Shown here: positions 12,503 through 22,648 of the stretch, in pieces | Position numbering within the stretch: position 1 is the stretch's first letter | Layout of the letters: every line of letters starts with the position of its first letter | Origin: Antitrichia curtipendula | Lineage: Eukaryota > Streptophyta > Bryopsida > Hypnales > Leucodontaceae | Assembly (NCBI GenBank): GCA_951230915.1 | Contig: OX579635.1 | Span: 5,456,001-5,520,000, forward strand | Direction of reading: 5' to 3' | Length of the DNA: 64,000 bases | Notes under the pieces: model-generated | Databases searched by the model: none | Seen by the model: the letters and a program-made list of their open reading frames with translations, nothing else | What the model was told of the DNA's origin: nothing | Translations under genes and position numbers: made by a program

Positions 12503-13178
12503 AGGGAGGGTATAACACCCCGTCGGTTTCCTTGTAATAACTTCTCACAGATTGTTACATGTATTGCACTATACGTGTAGTAATATACTTAGGTGCTTGA
12601 AGTGACATGCAAATTTAACCAACCATTCAGAGACGGATATATTAATTTTGATGATAATATTTAACTGTAAAAAATAATGTAGTATGAAATGTTCAATCTC
12701 AGAAACCATGAAGCATGGTTAGAGGCTTACCACTTTTTTGATGCAATGACTACAATTTAACCCCTTAGCGTTCCAATGTGCAAAATTTAAACGATGAATA
12801 GAGAGGTTTCAAGGACTTTTTTGACTATAGAACAGCTCATTTATGCCAACCAATGCTTGACTATTAAAAACACACACTTTCTTGTATGATGAATTTGATG
12901 AAATTGAGGTAAATAATATATAATTGTAAAGATATAAGCAAAAGTTGTTACCTCCCAATGAATGAAGTCAGTTTTCCATCCATCAAGGAAAGAGATTGTA
13001 TCAGAATCTCATTCTAATGCTGAAATCTACGAAAACCACTCAATTTCTCGATTCTGGTCATCCAATCCTTAAGAGGGAATGCCTAAATCTAACAGTCGTG
13101 TACAAATCCAGCGGCGGCGACCTAAAGGCGACAACAAGAAGCCAAATACTCTGGTGCTCATGGTTACACTCTTGACAA

Positions 13179-13206
13179 TTAGGGTTTTAGGGTTTTAGGG
13201 TTTGGG
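13179..13206 (+). promoter_or_regulatory. Telo-box (AAACCCTAA-type) promoter element
   Basis: Three consecutive AGGGTTTT/AGGGTTT units sit about 180 bp upstream of the L7/L12 start codon. Telo-boxes (AAACCCTAA and its complement) are known in promoters of plant ribosomal protein and translation genes. The position fits that role; activity is inferred. Confidence 0.6.
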
Positions 13207-13383
13207 ATGGCTCTCATTTTGAAGAGAATTTTTGAGCAGTGACGAGGGATGAAGAGAACCGTCACATTGGCATTGCGAAGGAGACGGTGCTGTGAGTCTG
13301 AGTAGAAAGCAGCATTTGCAGATTAGCTCGTGGCCCGTGCAGGATTGAAGAGAACATCTTCAGGCAAAAGGAGAAATTGTGCA

Positions 13384-13977
13384 ATGAGTCAGCTGTGGTC
13401 GTGTTCTGCCAGGTCCTCGTTGCTTCGATCGATCCGTTGCATTGCATCCAGCCCGTCGATTAACAGCGTCTCGCATGGACAGAAGTCGAGAAATGGTGAA
13501 AATTTCCGTCGATTCAGCAGTGCGGCAGCGTGCGACTCCGATGACGAGAGCGAGGCAAGGACGCCGCCCTCTGCGAAGGTGCAAAGGCTAGCTGAGGACA
13601 TCTCGACGCTCACTTTGCTGGAGGTTGCGGATCTCACCACTGCATTACGCCAGAAATTAGGGTTGCCGGCAGGGATGGGCATGATGCCCATGGGAATGAT
13701 GCCTCAAATGGGGGGAGGAAGCGGTGGTGCGGCGCCCGTGGCAGAAGAGGTGAAGGTGGAGAAGACGTCATTCGATGTGAAGCTGGAGAAATTTGACGCC
13801 GGGTCCAAGATTAAGATCATCAAGGAGGTGCGCACGTTCACGGCATTAGGGTTGAAGGAGGCCAAGGAGCTCGTGGAGAAGGCGCCGGTGGTGTTGAAGT
13901 CGGGAGTGGGGAAGGAAGAGGCCGAACAGATTATCGAAAAGTTGAAATCCGTCGGGGCCACGGCTCTGATGGAATGA
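13384..13977 (+). CDS. Mitochondrial-type ribosomal protein bL12 (L7/L12)
   Basis: An uninterrupted frame of 197 residues from the ATG at 13384; an upstream in-frame extension to 13330 begins with GTG, so I use the ATG. The first 60-70 residues are Ser/Arg-rich with few acidic residues, like an organelle presequence. The L12 N-terminal dimerisation segment follows (VQRLAEDISTLTLLEVADLT), then a Met/Gly/Ala-rich hinge, then the C-terminal factor-binding domain (FDVKLEKFDAGSKIKIIKEV, GLKEAKELVEKAP, EEAEQIIEKLKSVGA). L12 forms the ribosomal stalk that recruits translation GTPases. The EKFDAGSKIKIIKEVR wording and the presequence favour a mitochondrial over a plastid ribosome, though targeting is inferred. 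A telo-box upstream fits a translation gene. Confidence 0.9.
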   Translation: MSQLWSCSARSSLLRSIRCIASSPSINSVSHGQKSRNGENFRRFSSAAACDSDDESEARTPPSAKVQRLAEDISTLTLLEVADLTTALRQKLGLPAGMGMMPMGMMPQMGGGSGGAAPVAEEVKVEKTSFDVKLEKFDAGSKIKIIKEVRTFTALGLKEAKELVEKAPVVLKSGVGKEEAEQIIEKLKSVGATALME

Positions 13978-15408
13978 GCTAGTGTTTGTCCCTTAGGAAT
14001 TTTGCCTGTGAATTGTCACCCCGCATTGCCGACATTTGTTATTGATGACCTTCTGTTCCTTCGCTACATCTCCGCCCTGGTCTGATAGATATGGCAGCTC
14101 TGCACTTCGACATTCTTTTTTATAAGACCTCCGCTGGCATGCCTTACCACGTCTTCTCTCAATTCAGAGAACGATCGCTAATTGTACTAAAGCTTGCCGT
14201 CTTCGAAGGGACTCCGCTGCTTTATTAGGTCAGCATCTGTTCAAGGGCTTTGACACACTCAAGAAGTTGCCTTTTAAAAGATTCCTTATCGTAGAAGACC
14301 TGCTGGACAGTAGTTTACTTCGACACTCGATTGTAGCGTGTGGCATTGATAAGGGGCATTACAGAGACCAACTTCCAGCTTGGTAGAATTATTACATCTA
14401 GGTTTTAGAAATCAGGTCAGGAATTGACCTGGAGCTCCTGTTTTTGACCATTGCTTGGAGCCGATGATGATGACGATGATGTTGTAAGCAGATTATTGGC
14501 AAGTGGTTAATCCCATGCCGGACAATGTCGAATACGCGCAACTGAAGATTGTTACAGTTCCGTCTTGACATGTTGTAAGGTCTATCAAATTATGTCTCTC
14601 AGCTTCTGTTGATTTACTTAAAAGACTTTTTATTGAACGAGCGTTTTCACCCAGATTACACCATTATTTTGCTTGTGGGGTGAGAACAATTCCATGCCAT
14701 CAATGAAGTATGATAATAAGGATATTAGCGGTGTCAAGTGAAGAGGGACCATAAGATTGAGGCTTCAGAGTTTACAGCCTCACATTCATTGTAGGGTTGT
14801 GATGGACAATGCCGTGTTGTGGAACAGAAAGGTCACCAAATGACGTTGTACCCTTGGACGGTGTATAACGGTGTAAAGGGTTCTCTATTATGGTGAAGTG
14901 GGGGACATATGTGTTTAGGGTGTAAACAGGGACTTGGCTCCAGGTTTCGTGTGATAGATCACCTGCAATGTCGTTGCATGCCACTGTTCCTAACTGGCAA
15001 CTTGCAACCGAAAACGACCCAGAGATTATGCTGCCTCCTCCGTTTCCTCGCCCCTGGGTCGAATTGTGAAGCTTTCAGACTCACAACCCCCGGAATTTTT
15101 TTGATTTGGTATACTTGAGCATTTCAAAATAGTTGACAGAAAATGCTTGCTTATGAGCATTGTTTGGAATTCATTTTGCAGTGGCAAACCTTGAATCGTG
15201 ATGCAGCATCAAGAGAGGTTGAGAATCTGAACAGAATTGATTCTACGCAGATCTGCTCTAACTTTTAAAATCGTCATTCTTCGCCTTTAGTTTTCAGTTG
15301 GTGAGGGTTACAGGAACAGAAATTATTCTTCACTTCTACTGCAAATTGCCCACGAAGAGAACAGAAGGGAACTGAGGTGAAGGAATTGGTATCACCGACG
15401 CTCCAGCA
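13978..15408. other. Intergenic: L12 3' flank and rhomboid 5' flank
   Basis: No further gene is recognised. The first few hundred bases are presumably L12 3' UTR, and the last part presumably rhomboid promoter and 5' UTR. Short open frames in this stretch have no recognisable domain. Confidence 0.5.
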
Positions 15409-18400
15409 ATGGCAACGCATGGCCAACCGTCTGCACCATCGTTTCATACCAACCATGCTCTGTGGACGGAATCGCCAGATAATGTGCCGCCCTTATTTGA
15501 CTACGAATTGTATCGTCAGAATAGAAGCCGAGACCCTAGTTTTCAATTCGAACAGACTGATATTGCAGCAAGGACGAGCAATGATCAAGGCAGTCTGAGT
15601 TTGGCCAGCATGGTGAATTCTTACTATGAGAGCCCCCATGACCACATGGGCATGCATCGTTACAGGAATAATGCTCCCGCCTTTGGAAACCCCTCCGTTG
15701 GGCCGCCACCGCAGATGACAGGAGGCGGATATGAAAATCCTTTTCAGACAGCCAAAGAGCAACACTATAGAGGTCAGAAATGCCCCAAATCAACTTGTTC
15801 TTCGAAATGTTTTTGAAATGGTTATCTTTGCTTCTTTCCCTAAGTATTCTTAAAAGGATCTGCAGACACCTTGTGTCCAACTGCTAATTCATGGACGAAT
15901 TAGGGTATCCAATATGCTCCTATTCTATGTTATCTTTCTTTGAGCACAGATCCTCACATATTAAGGGCTACTGGTTGATTCCATTTCTCGGTGATAGACA
16001 ATAACAGTCTCTAAACTTGTGCAGACCGTTGAGGTTCTCTCGAATGAGAGAATGCCTGCAACCATGCCACAAAATTAAAATCGATGGGAAGCAATCACCA
16101 AGAAATGAAATCAACTAGTACCTCATTGTGACACCCTTATTAAGTTAAAAAATGAGAGCGTTGGTACTCAGCGAACTATTATGGGCAAACGTAGCGTTTG
16201 CCAACCACAATGCAACAATATTGAAAGGGTGGCCATTGACACTGCTCTAGAATATTATGAGCATCAAACAATTGATATGACTGCGCCGCAATTTTCATGG
16301 TTGTGTTTGCTAAATAGTTGTTGCGTAAATGTTTTTCTTTAGTGAATTTTCCAAGCCTGAGTTTCCTAAACCGTTTTTCTGTAAATAATTTTCCGATGCG
16401 CTATTTTCGTCCTTGTATTTGCTGAATATTTTTTCAGTCGTACATTTTCCAAGCTTGTGTTTGCGAAATTGTTTTTCTGTAGATGTTTTTCCGTTCTAAA
16501 TCTTTCATGATTGTGTTTTCTAAATTGGTTAATATCTGATAATGTTATCCCGTTGAGAATTTTTCAAGCTTGTGTTGGCCAAATTGTTTTCCGTTTGTAA
16601 AATTGTCATGGTTTTGTTTGCTGAATTGGTTGTCTGTTAATGTTTTTCTGTTGTGAATATTTGAAACTTGTGTTTTCTAAATTGGTTATCTGTAAATGTT
16701 TTCCTGTTGTAAATTTTCCAAGCTTGTGTTCGCTATATTGTTTTTCTGTAAAGTTCTTCTGTTTGTGAAGTTTTCATGGTTGTGTTTTTGCAAATTTTTC
16801 ATGGTTGTATTTGCTGAATTGTGTTTTCAGGCAATTGGAACTGTGCGCCACAACAGTCGCTGCCCCAACAGCGGCATTCCCAACGAGAGTTGGAGTCTCG
16901 ATTGCAAGAGGGCCGAGATCTGCAGCAGCATCACACACCCTTTCTTACACCGACCATCGCTCTTGTCCACATTGTGATCCTCATCCTGACGATGCAACAG
17001 AATGACTGTCCGAGCCACACCACCGAGGCGTGCCTCGGCCCTTCCCTTCACAGATTCGCCTTCCAACCTTTCAGGGAGAATCCGCTGTTGGGGCCCTCGG
17101 CCAAGACTTTGCTGAGCATGGGTGCCTTGGAGTCGGACCTCGTCACCAAAGCAAGGGAAGGCTGGCGACTCGTCACCGCCATGTGGCTGCATGCTGGAGT
17201 GCTGCAGATCCTGGGGACTTGCAGCGGCATACTGCTTCTCGGAATGCCTCTGGAGCGTCAACTGGGCTTTGTGAAGGTAGCCAGCTCCTCACTCTGGAAA
17301 GTCGTGCTTAAATTTACTTGTGGAGCTTCGAGGTTCCGTTTTAGTGCTCTATGAAGTGGATTCTCTTGCATTGACAAAATGAAATGACGATGGCTGCACT
17401 TTTTTGCATAATCTTTGGAGTTTGGTAGAATTAATTACAATTTTTGGAAATGAGAAGCATGTAGCTTTTTGTACCTGTTGACTAGCCGGGGCTAGCCGGG
17501 TCTAATCACATGCTTCAGCATGCTTCTTCTCGGAATGCCTCTGGAGCATCAGCTGAGCTTTGTGAAGGTAGCTCCTCACTCTGGAAAGTAGTGCTTAAAC
17601 TGTCATGTTGAGCTTCGAGGTCAATTTTTAATGCCCAACGAAGTGAATTCTCTTGCATTGACAAAATGAAATGAAAAAGACTGCACTTTGTTGCATAGTC
17701 TTTGGAGTTTGATAAAATTAGAAACATGTAGTCTATTATTCCTTTGTCTAGCCGGGGCTAACCACAAGCTTCAGCATCTTTGTTCTCTGAATGCTTCTCG
17801 ATCGTCAAATGGGCTATGTGGAAATACACAAACCATGGCTCCTCTGTAACGTAGTGCTTCAGCTGTCATTTGAAGCTCTGAGGTTCCTTTTCTTTCGTTC
17901 TATGGACTGAATTCTCTTAGAAGGACAAAATGGATGTCAAGGACTACACTTTGTTGCTTAAGTTTTAGACTCTTGTAGAATTAGTTCTGATTTTTTTGAA
18001 GTGAGAGGCAAGTAGTTTCCTGTTCACTTAATCGAGCAAAACAGAAGTTGTGAACTCGTGCCCAACATTCACCTTAACATTTTGAAAATATACGAATCAA
18101 CGTTTGTTTCTTTTGGTAACTCACGCAACTTTGCATAGTCTCCACATTTGTTAAAAGAACAAAATCAAATCCAACTTTCATACCTTGTTTTACACCAGAA
18201 ATGTCTAAATGAGCCTCTTTGTGATGAAAGGAACAGTCAAAGAATTCAAGGTGACTCTTTTATGCGGATGGTTTGAAGAATGGGGACAACGTTAGAGTCC
18301 TCTGAGGTAGAGAGTGTTAAAAAACTGCCCCACTCTAAGTGCACTTGGGGGTGAAACTGGATTCGTCAATATCAAAATTGTGGACATTTTAGGGCGAGGA

Positions 18401-20160
18401 TACCTTTAGATTACTATGCCATTCCAACTTCAAAGATCTATAACTATCCGCGAGTCTAAGAACTGTGAATCAAAGGCAATTAGTTACAAAACATTTTCTT
18501 GGAAGAAGAATGGAAGGTTTGGAATGCAATGTATCATGTTTTAGCATGTTTTATCTCTCATAACGAGGCTCTCCTTTCCCATATCTTAGTCCTTATAGGA
18601 GAAAAATCACATGTGTCACGTTGTGTAAGTGTACTCCGTGTTCTTGTCTTCCCAATCTACAGCTTGTAATGAGGTTGTGATTTTCGGGTGTTTCCGCAGG
18701 TTGGAGTGATCTACGTCATGAGTGGTTTCATGGGGAGCATACTCTCCTCCCTGATGGTACACGGCCGTGTCTCTGTTGGCGCCTCGGGCGCCTTCATGGG
18801 TCTCCTTGGAGCCACGCTCTCGGCCATGATCATCAATTGGAGCAGGTACCCACCCGAACAGGCGTTTTTCTCGCTTGGTCCTAGGCACCCGTCGTAGTAT
18901 CCATTCAGTGTTTTCTTGCCTGCTTAACTTTTCTGTTGCTGAGCATTGGCTTGCTTTGAAACTCGACCTGGCTGGTGCTTGACTGTTCTCCGGCCTCTGG
19001 CCTGTGATGCGCTTCGGTGCTTGTTCCTTGTTTCCTTCATTTACACCTGTGGGTCTAGCTTTTGGGAACAGGTATTCCAACAGGACCGCGACGCTGGCCG
19101 GAGTGATCGTGTTCGTGGTGGTGAACACCGCGTATGGGCTCATGCCGTTCGTGGACAACTTCATGAACCTGGGCGGAGCGCTCACGGGCTTCCTGGTGGG
19201 GAATTTGTTTCTCATCCGCCCTCACAACTTCCGATGCTGGAAATCTTCTGCGGTTTACGACCAGGGCGACATGCCGGCCAAGCGGACCAACGTCATAATC
19301 CTTGATATCGTGTGGCTGCTCTCGTTTGGGATTCTCGTTGCTGCGTGTGTCATGGGACTCTACGGTTTGTTCTCGGGTATGGCCTTTCCACAACTCTCAA
19401 CTCCACGCAATCTTATGAGCTACTGAAGGTAACTACACCTACAATCTTCCAAATAAGCTTTTTGAGCTTGCCTGGTTCCTATTATGAAGCTGTTTTACGT
19501 TTGTGTGGAGTCTTGTTGGGAGTCCACAGGAGATTCCAGATTCTCTCAGCTAGCATGCCAGTTTTGGGTCATTGTATGGATAAACTCTTCATGAGACCTA
19601 GAAGCTGTGTATTTTAGGGAAGAATCTGTAGGGGTGGGTTTAGCAAACGAGTCTCAATTAGTCTAGTTGTAGAAACTCTCGAATTTCGGCTATTTTGCAC
19701 GTAGCTGGTCTAGCAAACAAGTTTCAATTAGTTGTAGTTACTCTACATATAAAAATAGTCAAAACATACCAAGGAAAAAGACATCAATGTAGAGAACCAT
19801 GGATACCGGCTAGTTTGGCTCAACTTCTCTTGGGATACTGGACTCTGCTCTGGATCTCATTTGTTTAGCAACTGCTAAAATGGGGGTGAAGTTGAAATTC
19901 TCAGTAAGAGTGTAAGAAACGATTGTGTTGCAGGGAAGAACATCGACGGTGGCTGCTCCTGGTGCCAGTACCTGATATGCGTCCCCAGTCGCTTCTGGAA
20001 GTGCTCCGGGGATCAGCACCTAGGCTGCAATCCCTCCTCCGTCAGTGGAATGCTGCGCATCACTTGCCCTAATGGTCAGGTCCAGGACTACCCGTCCATT
20101 CATTATTTGGATCAGATCACCCGTCAAATTCAAGGTTTCTGCGTCAAGGCTTGCGTTTAA
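15409..20160 (+). CDS. Rhomboid-family membrane protein, predicted catalytically inactive
   Basis: Five exons join in frame: 15409-15772, 16831-17276, 18700-18845, 19072-19376, 19934-20160 (1488 nt, 495 residues). All junctions are GT-AG. The hydrophilic N-tail is about 160 residues. The membrane core has EGWRLVTAMWLHAG (His242), LERQLGF, GASGAFMGLLGA (Ser299) and VDNFMNLGGALTGFLVG. Plant rhomboid proteases normally have His and Asn four residues apart in the second motif and DNFAH(I/V)GG in the last. Here the three matching positions are Gln247, Thr251 and Asn351, so the catalytic histidine is lost although the serine remains. The last exon starts with CSWCQYLICVP, resembling the Cys-rich C-terminus of plant RBL proteins, and extends it to eight cysteines in about 75 residues. 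The product is probably a Golgi or secretory-pathway pseudoprotease; location is inferred. Confidence 0.85.
16290..16830 (+). repeat. Degenerate minisatellite in rhomboid intron 1
   Basis: About nine to ten diverged units of roughly 55-60 bp, each built from TTTTCCAAGCTTGTGTTTGC, a TGAATTG/CTAAATTG motif and TTTTTCTGTAAATG. The array runs directly into the 3' splice site of intron 1, so the polypyrimidine tract and acceptor AG lie within the last unit. Confidence 0.75.
17230..18030 (+). repeat. Tandem triplication of the exon 2 tail and intron start
   Basis: The end of rhomboid exon 2 (GCTTCTCGGAATGCCTCTGG through GTGAAG and the donor) plus about 200 bp of intron recurs at about 17522-17760 and, more diverged, at about 17776-18030. 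Shared landmarks are the CTCCTCACTCTGGAAAGT tract, GAATTCTCTTGCATTGACAA, and a TTTGGAGTTTGGTAGAATTA tract. The second unit still carries a GTGAAG-GTAGCT donor-like site. Only the first unit is joined to coding sequence. Confidence 0.8.
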
Positions 20161-20760
20161 GTGAAACCAACTCGGCTGGAACATTTTACAAACCCTGAGC
20201 CTAAAACAGGAGGGAGATGATGTAGTGCACGAGTCCGTTAGTTTTTGTTCTGAAGACGTACAACTGAAGCTGATAATCAAGATTTTTTTGGCTGCTGTTG
20301 TAGTGCACTGTAATAATCACTGACGCCCTTTCTGACATCGTCACTGGGGTTGAAGTGATCAATTATGGAAACTGGAAATGTCACACTAATTGATGGTTGG
20401 GAAGAAATTGACCCATAGGGGAATCTCCAATTAGGTAGGAATAGCTTCAATTCTGGAATGGATTGGCCACAATGATTATGTTCAAATAAGCAATTAACAT
20501 TGTTCCTATCAATAAATCGTCATGGTAGAACTCAAGAGACTGCGAATCGTCATGTTTTTAGCAACTGCAAGTGAAAGCGAGAAGGAATGGGAGTTGAACC
20601 ATGCCTTAGAGTGAGGTCTGAGTTTCTTTTGAATTTTTGAAGTCTGTTGTTTCAATAGTCCACAAGTTTCAATTAGATTACCATTAGCATCATCAAAACT
20701 GTATCTAAAATGGCATGTCAATCACCTATTGTTGCCCCAATGTATACTTGAACCAACGTA
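20161..20760. other. Rhomboid 3' flank, no gene seen
   Basis: This presumably contains the rhomboid 3' UTR and then intergenic DNA. Short open frames on the minus strand at 20020-20280 are the complement of the last rhomboid exon and its flank, and are not called. Confidence 0.5.
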
Positions 20761-21172
20761 ATGTCAACTCCATGCTCGGATGGTAACGGAAAGGGAAAGG
20801 AAGCAGAATTTTAGCTGGTGCGGGTGGTGATGGCGGCATAGATTGCACCATACGGCTTGCGCAGGTGACTGCGAGAAGGGATATGAGTCTTGGGTGGCAG
20901 TGAACCTGTCACGACTATACTTGAACAGGATCTGTTCTATAGTGCGTACATCTGATCTGTGTTCTCTATCATAGACAAGACCTTCATCCCGGACGATGAT
21001 ATAGGACTCTCCGTTCTGAGCGCGATTGCCGCAGCCTCTTTGCGAGCTCCCTGGAGTTCGCAACTGGGCTTGCCAGATGAACGTCTCGCCTGGGCTTCTG
21101 CTTGGGCGATGATGGACGGAGAGCGTTCTGACGGGTTTCTATCTCCCTTTTGGGAGATCCGGAGCATTTCGT
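20761..21172 (+). repeat. Left arm of a ~410-bp near-perfect inverted repeat
   Basis: The sequence is repeated in reverse complement at 21726-22132 with very few differences (a small change near 20822-20840 is the main one). Between the arms lie about 550 bp including a 200-N gap. The arm encodes, on its minus strand, an 80-residue open frame identical to one on the plus strand of the other arm. Confidence 0.85.
20937..21172 (-). CDS. Unidentified exon-like ORF (arm copy 1)
   Basis: The arm contains an open frame of about 80 residues with a biased charged/Ala-rich composition (segments SERSPSIIAQAEAQARRSSG and ELQGARKEAAAIALRTESP) ending MIENTDQMYAL. The composition looks like a real exon of a larger protein, but I do not recognise the family. 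A possible splice donor (GTACGC) overlaps the end. It is identical in protein sequence to the copy in the opposite arm, so at least one may be an assembly or recent-duplication product. Confidence 0.35.
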
Positions 21173-21389
21173 ATTTTTTGTTTATCAAGGAATGCACAAG
21201 AGATAGACAATTTTTTTAAATGGCATAGCTAGAAAGGGATGAAAAACGAAAAGAATCTACATGCAAGAGCAAGAAGGGTGCTCTGAGTGATGGTAGAGTT
21301 GTATACATTCAAAACAAAGGAGCTGAACTGTATTTGGTTGGAACTAGCCATGTCTCCCAACAAAGTGTTCAAGAAGTGGGAGATGTGAT

Positions 21390-21589
21390 NNNNNNNNNNN
21401 NNNNNNNNNNNNNNNNNNNNNNNNNNNNNNNNNNNNNNNNNNNNNNNNNNNNNNNNNNNNNNNNNNNNNNNNNNNNNNNNNNNNNNNNNNNNNNNNNNNN
21501 NNNNNNNNNNNNNNNNNNNNNNNNNNNNNNNNNNNNNNNNNNNNNNNNNNNNNNNNNNNNNNNNNNNNNNNNNNNNNNNNNNNNNNNNN
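21390..21589. other. Assembly gap (200 N)
   Basis: Exactly 200 N, the same length as the second gap in this window, so probably a fixed-size placeholder. It lies at the centre of the inverted repeat, where assemblies often fail. Confidence 0.95.
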
Positions 21590-21717
21590 CAACCTCAAAG
21601 CAAAAGTAACACCCAGGTGAAGATTAGCATAAATGATTTTGGTACAGCGCAGCATTGGTAGCGCAGGTAAACTGATGCTTATATTTCACGTGATCAAAGA
21701 CTAAACTACGTGTTTCA

Positions 21718-21960
21718 GTGGGTAGCGAAATGCTCCGGATCTCCCAAAAGGGAGATAGAAACCCGTCAGAACGCTCTCCGTCCATCATCGCCCAAGCAGA
21801 AGCCCAGGCGAGACGTTCATCTGGCAAGCCCAGTTGCGAACTCCAGGGAGCTCGCAAAGAGGCTGCGGCAATCGCGCTCAGAACGGAGAGTCCTATATCA
21901 TCGTCCGGGATGAAGGTCTTGTCTATGATAGAGAACACAGATCAGATGTACGCACTATAG
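21718..21960 (+). CDS. Unidentified exon-like ORF (arm copy 2)
   Basis: Plus-strand copy of the 80-residue frame described in the left arm. Here a good acceptor (CGTGTTTCAG, ending near 21719) precedes the open frame, and a GTACGC donor-like site follows near 21947. This is therefore the better candidate for a true internal exon. No partner exons were recognised in the flanks, and the family is unknown to me. Confidence 0.35.
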   Translation: MGSEMLRISQKGDRNPSERSPSIIAQAEAQARRSSGKPSCELQGARKEAAAIALRTESPISSSGMKVLSMIENTDQMYAL

Positions 21961-22132
21961 AACAGATCCTGTTCAAGTATAGTCGTGACAGGTTCACTGC
22001 CACCCAAGACTCATATCCCTTCTCGCAGTCACCTGCGCAAGCCGTATGGTGCAATCTATGCCACCATCACCACCCTAAACCAGCTAAAATTCTGCTTCCT
22101 TTCCCTTTCCGTTACCATCCGAGCATGGAGTT
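21726..22132 (-). repeat. Right arm of the inverted repeat
   Basis: Reverse complement of 20761-21172. The two borders are sharp: beyond GAGCATTTCG on the inner side and beyond GTCAACTCC on the outer side the sequences are unrelated. Confidence 0.85.
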
Positions 22133-22648
22133 GACATTTCTGTTTACAGTCTCTAGGTTACCTCACCAGCATGCAAGCACACCCATTAGCAATCAGGGCT
22201 TTACCACAAGTTTATGTAAGAGTCAAGGTGCCCGGTTTTCTCAATTTGAATTTCATTCATGATCATGTATCAATCAATGGTGCAACTGATGCAGTCTAAC
22301 CTCAATTAATTCGTTCTGTAAAGTAAAATCTACTTCCTTCTCTCTACCATGCATGCCCTCTTGACCGCTCCTATTGCTAAACTAGGGTAGGATCAACACC
22401 GATCCCTTCACCGATATATCCCATGTACCGTCACTCATATCTGGTACAACGCTGCAACTCGCTTGCGCTAGTTGACTAGCTGGAGCTCGTAGCTAAACCC
22501 AAATTACACCTGAAGAATTCACGATGGAGAACAAATGCGTGAAGACTGGAACACTACACTGCATTAATTCTGCATTAATTTTTTTAAATTCTAACTTTGT
22601 CGTGATATCAGCAGCACTTCAAACGAACTCGGTACTTCTCTGGAGAAT
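22133..22648. other. Intergenic, DUF1997 gene 3' flank
   Basis: No gene recognised. The right part presumably holds the 3' UTR of the DUF1997 gene on the minus strand. Confidence 0.5.

Larger units (their letters stand above)
11095..12537. mobile_element. CACTA-like element nest inserted in the RING block
   Basis: The insertion is defined by comparison with copy 1, where flanking sequence is continuous near 2637-2645. It begins CACTAGGAAAAC and ends GTTTCCTTGTA, giving imperfect terminal inverted repeats, and is flanked by ATA on both sides (11092-11094 and 12538-12540). The empty site has GTA. A 3-bp target duplication and a CACTA end fit the CACTA/En-Spm superfamily. The outer element itself contributes only about 157 bp (11095-11216 plus 12503-12537); the rest is a second element inserted into it. 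The left arm contains a strong hairpin (about 11112-11215). No transposase is encoded, so it is non-autonomous. Confidence 0.7.
8895..12980 (+). repeat. Segmental duplication, copy 2 (RING-gene block, with insertions)
   Basis: Direct-orientation paralog of 750-3225. Its left border cuts through the 3' part of the RING gene, near 8895-8910. Relative to copy 1 it contains about 340 bp of extra DNA at 9840-10185 and a 1443-bp transposon nest at 11095-12537. The extra DNA at 9840-10185 has a possible splice donor (GTAAGT near 10032) and acceptor (TGTGTGCAG near 10086), so it may carry a captured gene fragment; I could not identify a product. Confidence 0.85.

Noticed and set aside
13330..13383. 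Longer L12 start at 13330
   Set aside because: It begins with GTG; the ATG at 13384 gives a normal presequence.
16290..16830. Regularly spaced repeats as a CRISPR-like array
   Set aside because: Units are diverged, directly adjacent without unique spacers, and lie in a plant intron; this is a minisatellite.
19072..19426. Rhomboid gene ending at the in-frame stop at 19426
   Set aside because: A GT donor at 19377 joins in phase to an exon at 19934 that encodes the CSWCQYLICVP tail typical of plant rhomboids, so 19377-19426 is most likely intron.
20020..20280. 86-residue minus-strand frame as a gene
   Set aside because: It is mostly the complement of the last rhomboid exon and has no domain of its own.
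21640..21690. tRNA-like sequence (GGTAGCGCAGG)
   Set aside because: Only a fragment of a D-arm-like motif; no acceptor stem pairing or T-arm motif nearby.
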